Part shown: in pieces, positions 35,476 through 50,400 of the stretch
How the letters are laid out: the number at the start of each line of letters is the position of its first letter
How positions within the stretch are numbered: position 1 is the stretch's first letter
Source of the DNA: Bolinopsis microptera
Taxonomy: Eukaryota; Ctenophora; Tentaculata; Lobata; Bolinopsidae
Direction: 5' to 3'
Assembly (NCBI RefSeq): GCF_026151205.1
Contig: NC_087080.1
Span: forward strand, 7,853,096-7,917,095
Length of the DNA stretch: 64,000 nucleotides
Program-made: the position numbers and the translations under genes
The notes under the pieces: generated by a model
The model's database searches: none
Seen by the model: the letters and a program-made list of their open reading frames with translations, nothing else
What the model was told of the DNA's origin: nothing

Positions 35476-38400
35476 CGTGCCCACAGCTGGAGTGACAGGC
35501 GAATTCACGTGAGTTGAGTAGTGTCGAACATCAATGTCGCTGTCATTTTGTAGTTCTAACAAACTTTTTTCAACTTGATCGTTCTTTGTATTCTCTGAGA
35601 GTGATTCGTTTAGAATGTGCACAACAGTAAATTCTTTTCACTACGTTTAGAACAGTCAAGTTCAACGAATTTAAGTCGGACGAATATAAACGTTAGTCTC
35701 GAAAGTTCCGCATGCAACTCTGGCTTGAAAATTTAAACCGCAAAGTTGAATAACAACTTACTTTGAAGTAAGAGCAAAGCCTGTCCGACCCAGAGTCGAA
35801 CATTGGGTGTCCTATCAGTTACAAGTTCCAGCAGTTCGTTAACGAAGGAGGTGTCAATTACATCGTACTGTTCGTCTTGTAGCAGCTCCAGGCAGATTAA
35901 CACGTAACTGAGAACACGGTATGTTAATAATATGTGCTACATTGGCGTGGTTTATCTATTAATGTACCAGATTATTCCATTAATTGTTAAAACGAATAAA
36001 GCAAGTCTACGCCTGTCGTCATTTTTCGTTTCCCAAAAACCTCTTTTTATATGTATTAATGGTTCTTAAGGTGAACATTATCAGTAATCAGGCATACCTC
36101 TGACGGTAAGTGAATTTGTTTGAGCTGGCAAACTTTGTCCTGATAGTCTCACACGTCGTCTCATAGTACTCGGTCTCCGACTGATTCTTGAACTTTTGTA
36201 TCAATTTTGATAGCTGAAAATGTTATGAAATCAAGAAATTTTGTCATAAAATTTTACTCAACTCAATACATTTCAGCATCGTGCGTGTCCAGTAGAAAGT
36301 GTGAATTAAAAGTTTAGATGGAGCACGATATTTAGTTATAAAAGAGGAAACAGAGACTTATCACTTACAGCGGTGAAGCTAGCCTGTCTCACTTGAGACA
36401 CCTGATCCACGGTCAGGTTAAGAACGATAGGCTGGATGTGTTCGTAAACCTCCTTCGTCGTGTACAACTCGCTCAGGTGGGGCAACTGGCTGTAGGATGG
36501 ACATATACATTTTTAATTTCTGTACAATAGTTGAAACACAGAGGTAAATTTCACATGGTTTAGGTACAAATAAAACATACAATTCTTTTCTTACCTCGCA
36601 AAAGTTTGCCTATATCGCCAATTTTTGCGGTCTTCACATTTCTGAATTTCTTTCATTTGCTGGAGCAACTCTTGTCGGTAGCGTGGGGACACGTTCTGTT
36701 GGATAACAAGTTTATTGGAATGTTAGAACACTAATAATAACAATTAATCATTCTGGTAACATACCCGAATTGCGTTTTAAGTGCACTAGATTGGAAGCAA
36801 ACTCACAACGTCAAGTTTTTTCAGGTGTTCACGTAATTAAAATATGATATCAAACTGTGAAATTTCACCGAATTTTGCGTAAAATCGTTATCACACTGCA
36901 CACACTGCAAGACGAGACCTTAACAAGCGATAACCACATGACAATGAATCGCACAAGTATTCTTCCCTTTCTGTTTTGATACACAGCTTAGCTCAATTGA
37001 GGAATTCTGTTGTGGTCAAGTTTGAATGGCAGCATGTCAAATTCGATTAATAGTTCTTTATGATGCTAAGACTAAACATATTAAAATATACACATCAAGC
37101 CAAGCAAAAACTGCTGCCTTTTGCAGGATGCAATGGTGTTTATCAAAGCGATTCTTAAAATAATGCTGCGTTAACGATGGCCTTTTTGATCTTTGTACAC
37201 ACGAATCTGCGCCTGTAACTTATCTGCATAAATAATACAAGTTGTATAAGTGATATTGGACGAAGAATTGAAATATTAATAGAATTACCTGCAAGAACTT
37301 TGACAAGTTTTTGAGTAGACCAATCTTAACAGAGTCAATATCGTATATGAAGTTGTTGAAGGGGTGGATAAGATCTTGTTCCGTTTGTTCGGGCCCAATC
37401 ACATGTGCTATTTCGTGCAGCGAACAGGCTAGAGTCTGACGTACATTTGACTGAAAAGGACCTTGATAAAAGGAAAGAACTTGATAACGTATTTTTGAGT
37501 AAAACGCGAACATATTATTTGCTTATAACACTATAACAGCGCTATTCTTTTATATTTTAACTTCTTACCATGGAATGCGGTAAGTTCTCAGCTAGAGTAA
37601 GATATGTATTTCTCAGTAAACTCCAAGAATCTTTTCCTAAAGTGTAAACGACACCAGGAAACGCGTAAGCACAATGGGTGAGGATGTCGTCATCCTGACG
37701 AGGGTTATTTTCGTCTACGTTGCTGGCCATGCTCGTGTAGCAGTCTATTAGCGCTCCAGGAACCGGCGACTGAAATGACTGTGTTTGAAGGTTTATGTGG
37801 TTGTCTAATTATAGATAAACTTTCGGGTGGACATTTTTTAGTGATAAGAGCGGTAATTCTGCGTCTTGCCGGGATATTTTACCAAATATTGAAGCGCGCG
37901 TAGAATACGCGCGCAAAACTAAATATTGAAAAGATGAGTTTTTAACGCAAACTTGTTGATTTTACACCGCGCGCGACGTGTACAACTGCGTCAAAACCTA
38001 AGGTTTCGCTCATGTTCAGCTGACACCTATATTGTGAATACACCGTCGTGACTTTTGGAGGAAAAATTCTGCGCTTATTGCGACAGTCACATACTCGAAT
38101 CTGGCATAATCGTGGAGGAAGTTCAAGTATCGAATTTTGAAAATTCTACAATCTCACAATTATTTTCAGCGTACTAGAATTCCTAGTGACAAAAATTATT
38201 ATTCATAAAGATAATAAGCAAGCATATAAAGTAAGGTCGCCGTGCATGACGTTTCATCAGGTGACAATTATATATTTCGGCGAAAAATAAAATTTTGAGA
38301 TTCAAACTTCGGTCGGCCCGACGCGACGGTAGCTCAGTTGGCAGAGCGGCGGACTGTAGCGGTCTAACCAAAGTTATCATTAGGTCACCAGTTCAAATCT

Positions 38401-41400
38401 AGGTCGTCGGACATTACCTTTTTTGTATCAACATATAATTTTCGAAATCATAATTTATTTCGAGTCTATTTCATACTCCGGTTGATTAGAGCTATGAGAT
38501 AATCAATAGGATCAAGTCATATATTCTTTTAAGTTGGCACCACTCTTGTAACGATACTAAAAATAATGAAAAAGAAGGAGTATGAGTGCATAAAAACAAC
38601 TGGTGACGTCATGAATGGGTCATTAAGTAATACCATGAACTCACCGAAACACTCGGAATATCTGAAGTCTCAATATCCATGTCAGATGAATCCTGTAAAG
38701 TGTGGACAACAGTTACTCTAAGGTGTAGTCACTATAGTTACCAAAGTAGTTACTATATAAGTGTAGTTACGACTTACGGCTCTAGGTTTTAAAATACAAT
38801 TACCGCATCAAGAGACGACTTACGAAAGTAGGAATACCCCGAAATACATAAAGCAAGGCATATTTTCTAGAAAGTTCCGTTACATTCGGTGCCATGCATA
38901 ACGGGATATAATATGATACATATTTTTGTTCGCAATGCCGTGTCCAATAACACATCATGATATTTCAGGACATGTTTTAATTTTAAATGAACAGCTCGAA
39001 TACTCATTACTCAGTACTTACGCTGGCCAGCTCCAGATCCTCATCTTTTTGTGAGAAGCTGTACGCTGTTTCGTTTTCATTTTCATTCTCCAGCACCTAG
39101 ATTGGATTAGACTGGTAACAACACCAGAAATTGCACACATTAAACTGTCGTACATACCGTTAAGTGCAGAATGTCAGGATTGAGTATGGTATGTAGAATA
39201 GTGTAAGTGTGTACAGTGTAGTGGTGTAATAAAGTGCTGTGCAAGCTGCAGAATGTTATTATCAGCTGCCACGACTATCATATTACAACTCTATATCCAG
39301 ATATACACCTACTATAATCAGTAAAACACGTCTAGTATGCTAGGAGCGGCTATTATCAACTGTTCTTGTGTCACGTACATGCACTGTTCATATGTCACGT
39401 GATCAAGTGAAAATGTGGGATCTTGTTAACTGACAATGTTATATATATGTTATGGTCAGTAATACTGACTCACTGACTGGGCCCCAAGGGATGCATTTGT
39501 TTTCAATATTGGTGTGAACTGTGAAAGTTTGTATTCCAGGTTAAGTCGGATTTTGCAACATTTCACACCTAATATATGTTATTATGTTACAAAACTAATA
39601 TATGTTATTATGTTTGCATACCTAATATCTGTTATCGGAAAAGGATAATAATAAAACATGGAAGAATGTGACTTACCCCAAATACAGGTTTGGTTATATC
39701 AATGGTTCCGACTAAGACTCCTCCTTCCTCTCCTTCTTTCTCCTTACCCTCCTCACCGGTCTCACAGTCAGATAATTTAATTATCTTGGGAGCTAGCGGG
39801 TCTTTGTGGAACTCACTGTGAAGAGAAAAGGTTTTAAGTTATTTACTTACTTCTTTTAATGTTTCAAGTCTAGATCAAATTAATCATGAAAAAAGGATTT
39901 AATTAAAAACTATTTTAGGAGTTTTTAAAGCTATTCCACAGTAGATCCCGTGATTAAATCTCATTCACATCTGCCTCATCCCCCAATCATTCACCAAAAG
40001 CTACGTCTTCTTAACCGTGTGATAAACATGACAAATTTGGAAACTGATTATACAAACAATTCAACATAGTACATATATCCATTATCCAACCACAGCAGTT
40101 CATCTCTTAACTTTCTTTTGATAACTCTTGTTAATCCTTCTATGCTTAATCCAGGTCCCAACTCCCTATCTGTACTCTACCAAAATGTCCAAGGTCTTAT
40201 TCCTTTCAGTAACCTAAGCTCCTCCCATCCCCTTCTTGATGGTAATAAGATTTCCGAACTTCAATCCTTTGCTAACATAGAGCAGCCTGACATAATTGCC
40301 CTAAATGAGACTTGGCTCAAAAAGTCTATTTCTAGCAACGAAATCTTTCCTTCATCTCAATATGAAATCTTCCGCAATGACCGCACAAGAAAGACTCATC
40401 CTCAAGATCCTAATAACCCTAAAAAGTTTAGGGAAAATGGAGGTGGTGTTCTTTTGGCTGTTCGGTCTGATCTCGACGCCACTACAACCCGACTACCAGT
40501 TAGCCTAGGTGCAGAAATGCTTGCCGTTAAAATTGCTTTTCCTAACAAAGAGAGTATTGTAATCTGTACTTGTTATAGAGTAGGAACTCTTGGGTTACCT
40601 AATCATGATGTCATAGTTAGTTATATTCGCAAGCTAGTTTCCAAAAAGAATCCCCCTAAAATCTATGTTATTGGTGATTTTAATCTCCCCCATACAGACT
40701 GGCTATCTTCATCCAGTACCGTACCTATTGAGCAATCCTTCATAGATTCTTTCAGTGATCTTTCTCTCTCCCAGTTGATCACATCACCCACCCATAAAAG
40801 TGGTAATACATTAGACATTCTTCTCAGTAATTATGATAACACAATTGATAACTTGAATGTCTGTGATCCTCATTCCGTGTGCAAATCTGATCATTTTCCT
40901 GTCACTTTTTAAATTAAAAGCTCCTTTTCCCGTAAGAAAACTCCTAAACGTAAAATCTATAATTTTAAGAAAGCAAACTGGGACATCGTGAATTATGCTC
41001 GATTAATTGGCAAGTCCTAGAATGCCTAGATCCTGATTCGTCTTGGAAGTTAGTTAAAGACTGCATTATGAATTTAGTTGATATACATATTCCTAAAGTA
41101 ACTATTAAATCAGAGTTCCAACCCCCGTGGTTCGATAGTGAACTTTTTTCTTCATGCCGTAAAAAAGATAGACTCAGAGCTAAATTTAAAACTTCTGGTT
41201 CTATTTCTGATGAGTTAAAGTTTGTTACTAGCCGTAAAGATTTTAAGAGGCTCTCATCAGCCAAAATAAGAGATAATCTTTTCAATAGTGATGATCCAGC
41301 GCTTATAACTAAGAAGTTTTGGTCACATGTTAAGTATAAATCTAACTCCTGCCGTATTCCTAATTGTGTTAGTTATTCTGGACAGCTTCGGTTCAAACCC

Positions 41401-44400
41401 AAAGATCAAGCTGAACTTTTCAATTCTTTCTTTTATAACCAGTTTTCGGATCCTTCACTTTATGACACTGACATCTCCTATGTCAATGATGTTGATTTTG
41501 ATATTGACTTCGATCATCGGGATGTTCGTAAGCTTCTTTCAAATGTTAATTCAAATAAAGCCCAGGGACCAGATGGCATACACGGTAAAATTCTAAAAAA
41601 TTGTTCCGTAGGTTTAGCTTACCCTCTAACATGCATTTTTCGTGGATCCTACAACAGCGGCTACATTCCACAAGAATGGAAACTTGCAAATGTTGTCCCA
41701 ATATTTAAGAAAGGTAAGAAAAGTGAGGTTGAAAACTATAGACCAATATCCCTTACTTGTTTAGTCATGAAAGTTTTTGAGCGCATTGTTAAACGTAAAC
41801 TGCTTTCTTTGACAAGTACCCTTCTTGATCCCAGGCAGCATGGTTTTCTAGAGCACAAGTCATGCACAACCAATATGGTTGACTTTTGTGATAGCCTGGC
41901 ATTGTCTCTTAACGAAAACATTATTAATCATGTTGTGTATTTTGATTTTGCTAAGGCATTTGATTCTGTAAATCATGATATCCTTCTTCATAAGCTAAAG
42001 ACCTTATATAAGATTGATGGTACACTTCTCAAATTTCTTACCAATTACCTTCAAGGCCGTTACCAAAGAGTGGTTATTGGTAATGAGATGTCATCTACCC
42101 TCTCAGTTAATTCTGGTGTCCCCCAGGGCTCTATCCTTGGTCCCTTACTTTTTGTATTGTTTATCAATGATATTCCTCTTGGCCTTTCGGATAATACTGA
42201 TATTGTTTTGTATGCCGATGATACAAAAATCTGGCGTAAAATACATTCATCTTCTGATAATACTAATTTACAAATGGATATAGACTATCTCTCTGACTGG
42301 GCACTTAGAAACAAAATGCGATTCCATCCAGCAAAATGTAAAGTGCTTATTGTTTCAGGAAAACCATCTTTATCTCCTCCATTCGCATATAATCTTGATG
42401 GCTCTCCTCTTGTGTATGTAGAGTTAGAAAAAGATCTTGGAGTCGATGTTACTCCTAAGCTAAGTTGGAATAGTCAGTGCGACAGAATTTATACTAAGGC
42501 CTGCCAACAACTTGGTATGGTCAGAAGAGATGGCCATATTGTCATTGATCTGAAACGTCGCCGGGCGCTTTACCTCTCCCTAGTTCGTAGCCAATTCGAA
42601 AATTGTTCCATAATCTGGCGCCCTTGTAATAAATCACTTAGTGATAAATTAGAAAGTCTCCAAAAGAGAGCTATTAAATGGATTCTGTCTGAAGAGGGCC
42701 GCAGTTATCCACCTGAGCAATATGTCAAAAAGTGCAAGCTTGTCGACATTCTCCCTTTGTCTCAAAAGTTTGACTTGAATGATCTTATTTTTTTCCACAA
42801 AGTTCTGAACAATTTAATTCCTGTATCGCTGCCTCACTATCTCTCTTTATATCAGGGCACTTCTCGACTAAGACGTTGCCACCTCGACAGTCTGTCTATT
42901 GTGTCATCAATTTTACCTAAGTTAAGTCAGAATTCACTCACCATATGTACCTCAAATAGCCCACTGGCAAAATCATTTTTCTACAGAACCCACATACTGT
43001 GGAATGGACAGATTGTGTCTACTAGTCTTTTCAAAGCTGAGGTCACTAAGCATCTATGGAAATGTTTATTGGATAGTGAAACAACAGTCTAGCCTAGTCT
43101 TCTGCTCCCCATATTATTATTATTTTTGTTTTATTAATTTTTATCTACCTTCCTATACTTTCAACATCATATCACACTTCACCCGCACACCTTCTCACAC
43201 ATTAATGACCATATCAGACCTGTATCTAATGTATCTGGAATTTGACGTATTGAAATACCAATTTTGACTATATATCCACAGTTATTCACCATGGATTTGT
43301 TTGTTATTAAATAGTTTTTCATAAATTTTTGGATTTAGATTAATTCGATGTAATGGGTCCAAGTTACTGCGGACATAGTTCACTATGTGTTTACCGTGTT
43401 TGGGTGCCCATCATATTTTACAGATGGGGGCGATATTTTGAACGATTCTATTTTATATTCATCTATTGCTGTACTCTGTAAAATTTGAAAAGTATTTAAT
43501 AAACAAAAATCTTATAACAGGCCATCACGGCCCCACTTTCACATTACTCACAGACTCAACACCAACCCTACTTCTTACAAATGTATCCTAAGACAGCTCA
43601 ACTCCCAGCTACTCTGGACCACTAAGCATGACATGATTCTCCCCTCGTCAGTCTTCCTGACGCCCAATAACGCCCCTCTTATATATCTGATCCAGGTACC
43701 ATTAGTCTCGTGTAACCACCTCAAGCAATCACAAAACGTTTAGGGGCCAAGGCCCAAGCGAATGACTCGGTTGTTGAAAGTATTTTTTAGAGTTCTACGC
43801 TAGAGTGGGCCAATAATCCAGTGGAGCTGCAGCCCCCACCCCCTCCCCAATATCTCACCTTAACTGATCGGGTGTAGCCCCCCCCCCCACATATCTCACC
43901 TTAACTGATCGGGTGTAGCCCCCCCCCCCCCCCCCGGCCCCAATATCTCACCTTAACTGATCGGGTGTAGCCCCCCCCCCCCCCCCAATATCTCACCTTA
44001 ACTGGTCGGGTGTAGCCCCCCCCCCCCCCCAATATCTCACCTTAACTGGTCGGGTGTAGCAAGACCCCAGTCAGGGCTCTTACTGACTGAGAGGTTACTG
44101 TCAAATACTTCCTCCTCTTCCTTTGCTCCTCTTCCTGACTCCACTGTTGGTTCTACCTGGTTCTCCACCTGGAGGATAGCATAATTAATTAATTACTTTA
44201 TTGATATTTTAATTACTTGATAGCTTCCAGTCACCAACTGTTCGGAAATTCAGGCGGAATTTAGACGTGGTCTTCTCATTTTTAAATTGTTATTAAATTG
44301 AATGATCGTTCTGCTGAGCTAGCATATATTTTGGAGTAAGTTTTTATGTTGTGCACAAATTTCAAACCTGCACGTTTTCCTTGTCCTCTTCTACATCTGG

Positions 44401-47400
44401 CCCTTTTTCTAACAGTGACTGAAAATAGTTCCTCAGCTGCATGCCTTGTTCCTCAATCTGAGGTAATTAATTATCAAAGAATTAGTAAGGTAATTCATAA
44501 TACAGTGAAAGCAGTATTAATGACATTCTCACTTTTCAGAACTAAGTGCCTAATATAATTAAGATATAACATCTGAACAGTTTTATTCCTGTTCCATATG
44601 ATCGAGGATAGTCAGGGCTACAAAACCTGACCAAGTTTAGCTCAATCCAGTACTGCGCGTTCGAGATATGAGGTTAAATATACCAAAAATAGGGGTTTTC
44701 TGGTGTGACATCATTGTAAATTTTTTGGAGTATAACCTCAATATCTCACAAACTATCCATTTGTGGTCTTTCTGAGTTACACTATCTGTTTCCTCTGGCA
44801 ATTTCGGTTCAGAGTCAATTAAGTTTGAAACAAAATCTCAGTAAATGTGAAAGTTCTGAGGATGTCAAGTTTGTAACAAGCGCGCGCGCGCGCGCGCGCA
44901 CACACATATGACCTCATATCTTCCACATTTAATGATTTTTCATGGAAATTCTTTCACCATCTTGTAGCACTCATGTGCTGAGTAGGATAGCATTCTAATC
45001 ATGTCTTTAAAAGCTTTAGATAGATACTGAGGAAGAAAATTCATGCTTGTAACAAGCGCGCGCGCGCGCGCGCATGGCCCATACTATATGATCAATGGAC
45101 GGGAGGATTAAATTACTTTCATACACACCAGCATGCTCATTGATGGCTTAAAATGAAGCTAAGACATACTCCTATCAGATCCACCATAAGTTAGATACCA
45201 TAATAATCATTAAATGTGTCTAAAATGAGGAAGCTTTGACAAGTGCGAGTGGTTTTGGCAAATTTTGGTATAAAATGGGCCCTAATATCATATTTTTCTC
45301 ATTAAAATCACATATATCACGTATATTTATGTGTGTTGGGTGTATCCTCATTGGTATCAACCATTTCAATCATCAAGAGCAGCTTTCCTGATTCTTTATC
45401 TCATGAAAATGGGCAAAAAAGCTCATAAATAGTCCAAAACCGGTCATTTTCGCCGCTTTAATAACCTCATTCCTGGCACCCAGAACACTTTGGGTACTCA
45501 AAACATAATTTTTCGGATACCTCAGACCCCTAACTAGCACATGGAGCCAGAAAGAACAGCATGTAGAGACTTTTAAATTTCTATGGTTGAGAACCCAATG
45601 TCACACTATTCGTTCATTAATCCTGCTTTCACTGAATAAATTAAAAATTACTTCAATTAAAAATTACTTCATAATAAATTACTTCAATTGATGGGCATAT
45701 TGCCTTCGATGTTCACTGTCTATTCATATCTTGATATAAAGCGAAACGATAAATAAATTATATACATAAGAGTAAGGAGCAGTTTTTAACAGTGTTGAAC
45801 TATAGAAAACCCATAGAAAATTTACTATTAGACCAATGCAATTGGTTGATAATTCCCTAAAAAAAGAAAAATGTATCTGAAAGATAGGAAAAGGAACGAG
45901 AAGAGATTGGAAAAAAGAAAGAAGATAAAAGAGAGTAAGTGAGAATAAGAGAGAGGCAAAGAGGGCAGGAAGAGGTATTGACTCATTTTAAACGTCCGAA
46001 GGACGGCCTTTTTGCTATGTAGTAGGAAATGGTCAATATGAGAAAAGCTAGTTCTGGAAAATCACCCAACTTTCTGCCAGAAATAAGAACATTTCTGATA
46101 GGTATAATCGACATTCGACAAGGATCTCATCACAAGTCAGAGATTTTAAAAATTATCTCATCATAATCGGAACATGGGCGACTATTAGTATGAGAACACC
46201 CGGCAGTGTTATATGCGCTACTAGTTCACAATTATGTAGTTAGTCCACCATGACCAATAGCCATCCTCGGTCAACTGTATCAAAATAAAATTGAATTCGT
46301 AATAATGCTACATATGTTGCCACCATAATAGAATATTATCACTTCGAGATGGCCAGGCCTACTCTCATGCTGTCTATATGTGATGATTAACTCTGAAAAA
46401 CTAGGGACAACTGGGGAATGATCCCAGAACCTCGAGATTTCGCGTCTCTTGCTCTACCGGGACTTTCCCAAAGTTCCCCAAAATTCCCCAAAAAAAATAT
46501 TAGGTTCTACCAATGATTGTAGGTATTGTTTTTTGTTCTTTTCGTTTATTTTATATTATATTTACATATCTATACGTGCTCTGTATAGCATTCTTACAAA
46601 ATTGAGCAGTAAACACAACTATATTTGAATTGCACCGAGCAATGATAAATGATGATACAGGAGTTGAATCAAATGTAATGCAAAAAATCAGATAGTAAGG
46701 CATAACTTACAGCTCTATTGAGTAAAATACCAATTGATAATAATTCATGTATTACAAAACTATGATTACACACATCGGACAGGTTTCCCTGATAAGTGAC
46801 AACAATCAATCTTGACTTTGGAGGGTTGGAGAAGCAATCAAATACCTTTTAGGGGTGTAAACTTCGTTAAGTAAACATCATGAGACCCTCAAATTATTCG
46901 TTATATACTTATATAGTAGTGCTGCAAGTATCAACAAGTAAGTTAAGATGAGGGGGGGGGGGTCATGTTATTTTTTGTCCGTTTTTGTCCGTTAATTTTT
47001 GTCCGTTCTCAGAAAATAGGGTACCGAACGGTCAAAAACGGACAAAAATTGTAACTTTTGATTTAAATTTTCTCCAAAATTTGCAACAGGCTATCTGCAG
47101 AAATGGGTAGCCCGGTTAATGACCATGGTCCTTTCTCAAACTTATAAACCTCAATTAGGCACAAAGAATAGTCTACACATTTTTTAATAACATAAAAAGG
47201 GATTAAAATCAATTCATCTATGAAAAATATCATGTAACAACTTTTCCATATTACTGGAGAGTAAAACTTTGTTAAACACAAAGATTCTTGAGCACATTTT
47301 GAGTAGGACTCAAATGCGTTTAAAAACATTTTAGTATATAACAATAAATTATGTAAACAATAACACCAACAATAATTATAAATTGAACAAATTATTGAGA

Positions 47401-50400
47401 GATGAAAGATAGGAAGAGGAGGAGGGGGACTGAGAAAGGGGACTGAGGAGGGCCAGGGGGACTGATAAGGGTGCTCAGGAGGAAGAGGAGGGGGGCTGAG
47501 GAGGAGTGAGACTGAGGAGGAAAACTGAGGAGGAGGAATGAATAGGAGGAGGAGGAGAAGAAGAAGGACTCAAGAGGAGGAGGACCGAGGAGGAGGAGGA
47601 CTAAGGAGAAGGATGAGGAGGAGGACCCAAGAGGAGGAGGACCCAAGAGGAGGACCCAGGAGGAGGACCCAGGAAAAGGCCCCATGAGGAGGAGGAGGAG
47701 AACTGGGGAGGAGGAGGACTGATGAGGACTGATAAAGAGGACTGAGGAGGAGGAGGACGAGGACGAGGAGAAGGACTGAGGAGTGAGGAGGAGGACTGAT
47801 GAGGAAAAGGAGGTGTATAAGGAGGATGAGGAGGACTAAGGAGATGGAGGATGAGGAGAGGACTCAGGAGGAAGAGGAGGAGGAGGACCTATGAGGATGA
47901 GGATGAGAAGGAGGGTGACTGGGGGGATGACTGAGGAGGAGGAGGAAGACTGAGGAGGAGGAGGAAGAGGAGAACGACTGAGGAGGAGAACGACTGAGGA
48001 GGAGAAGGAGGAGGAGGAGGGCCCAGGAGAAGGAGGACCCAGGAGGAGGACCCAGGAAAAGGCCCCAGGAGGAGGAGGATCCTCCTCCTCGAGGAGGAAG
48101 ACTGGGGATGAGGAGGACTGTTGAGGACTGATGGGGAGGACTGAGGACGAGGAGGAGGAGGAGGACTGAGGAGGGGAGGAGGAAGAGGACTGAGGAGGAT
48201 CAGGAAGACCCAGGAGGAGGACCCAGGAGGAGGAGGAGGAGGAGGACTAAGGAGGAGGACTGAGGAGGAGGACTGAGAAGGAGGAGGACTGAGGAGAACT
48301 GAGGAGGAGGAGAAGGATGAGGAGGAGGACTGAGGAGGAGAATGAGGACTGAGGAGGAGGACTGAGGAGTACTGAGGAGGAGGACTGAGGAGTACTGAGG
48401 AGGAGGACTGAGGAGTACTGAGGAGGATGGCTGAGGAGGATGGCTGAGGAGGATGGCTGAGGAGGATGACTCAGGAGGAGGACTTAGGAGGAATGAGAAG
48501 GAGGAGGACTGAGGAGAACTGAGGAGGAGGACTGAATAGGAGGAGGAGGAGGGGGACTGGGGAGGACGGAGGAGGAGGAGGACTGACGAGAAGGACGAGG
48601 AGGAGGACTGAGGAGGAAGAGGAGGAGGATGAAGAGGAGGAGGAGGACCCAGGAAGAGGAGGAGGAAGAGGACTCAGGAGGAGGACTTAGGAAGACTGAG
48701 AAGGAGGAGGACTGAGGAGAACTGAGGAGGAGGAGTGAATAGGAGGAGGAGGGGGACTGAGGAGGACTGAGGAGGAGGAGGACTAACGAGAAGGATGAGG
48801 AGGAGGACTGAGGAGGAGGATGAGGACTGAGGAGGAGGACTGAGGAGTACTGAGGAGGATGGCTGAAGAGGATGGCTGAGGAGGAGGACTGAGGAGGATG
48901 ACTGAGGAGGAGGACTGAGAAGGAGGAGGACTGAGGAGAACTGAGGAGGAGGAGAAGGATGAGGAGGAGGACTGAGGAGGAGAATGAGGACTGAGGAGGA
49001 AGACTGAGGAGTACTGAGGAGGAGGACTGAGGAGTACTGAGGAGGATGGCTGAGGAGGATGGCTGAGGAGGATGACTCAGGAGGAGGACTTAGGAGGAAC
49101 GAGAAGGAGGAGGACTGAGGAGAACTGAGGAGGAGGACTGAATAGGAGGAGGAGGAGGGGGACTGGGGAGGACTGAGGAGGAGGAGGACTGACGAGAAGG
49201 ATGAGGAGGAGGACTGAGGACTGAGGAGGAAGAGGAGGAGGATGAAGAGGAGGAGGAGGACCCAGGAAGAGGAGGAGGAAGAGGACTCAGGAGGAGGACT
49301 TGGAAGACTGAAAAGGAGGACTGAGGAGGACTGAGGAGGAGAAGGAGGAGGAGGAGTGAATAGGAGGAGGAGGGGGACTGAGGAGGACTAAGGAGGAGGA
49401 GGACTAACGAGAAGGATGAGGAGGAGGACTGAGGAGGAGGATGATGACTGAGGAGGAGGACTGAGGAGTACTGAGGAGGATGGCTGAAGAGAATGGCTGA
49501 GGAGGATGACTGAGGAGGATGACTGAGAGGGAGGAGGAGGAGGAGAAGGACTGAGGAGAAGGAGGAGAACCTAGGAGGAGGACCCAGGAGGAGGATTCAG
49601 GAAGAAGAGGAGGAGGAGGACTCAGGAGGAGGACTTGAAAGGACTCTAAAGGAAGAGGACTGAGGAGAACTGAGGAGGAGGAGGGGGACTGGGGGAAGAC
49701 TGAGGAGGAGGAAGACTGACGAGAAGGATGAGGAGGACTGAGGACGAGGACTGAGGACGAGGACTGAGGAGGAAGAGGAGGATGGCTGAGGAGGATGACT
49801 GAGAGGGAGGAGGAGGAGGAGGAGGAAGAGGACTGAGGAGGAGGAGAAGGACTGAGGAGGAGAAGGAGGAGGACCTAGGAGGAGGACCCAGGAAGAGGAC
49901 TCAGGAGGAGGAGGAGGAAGATGCGGACTCAGGAGGAGAACTCAGTAAGAGGACTGAGGAGGACTGAGGAGGATGGCTAAGGAGGATGACTGAGAGGGAG
50001 GAGGACTGAGGAGAACTGAGGAGGAGGACTGAATAGGAGGAGGAGGAGGGGGACTGGGGAGGACTGAGGAGGAGGAGGACTGACGAGAAGGATGAGGAGG
50101 ACTGAGGACTGAGGAGGAAGAGGAGGAGGATGAAGAGGAGGAGAAGGACCCAGGAAGAGGAGGAGAAAGAGGACTCAGGAGGAGGACTTAGGAAGACTGA
50201 GAAGGAGGAGGACTGAGGAGAACTGAGGAGGAGGAGGATAAGGGGGACTGGGGGAGGACTGAATAGGAGGAGGATAAGGGGGACTGGGGGAGGACTGAGG
50301 AGGAGGAGGACTGACGAGAAGGATGAGAGGAGGACTGAGGAGGAGGACTGAGGACTGAGGAGGAAGAGTAGGAGGATGAAGAGGAGGAAGAGGACCCAGG

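Larger units (their letters stand above)
40118..43520 (+). mobile_element. CR1/Jockey-type LINE, near full length, in a PPP4R1 intron
   Basis: The element encodes an apurinic-type endonuclease followed by reverse transcriptase, and sits antisense in PPP4R1 intron 12 (39816-44040). The 5' boundary is not determined and may lie near 40040. The 3' end is near 43510, with aataaacaaaaatcttat. It has two visible lesions: a TAA at 40910-40912 ending the endonuclease frame, and a one-base shift near 41000 before the RT frame. Confidence 0.85.
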
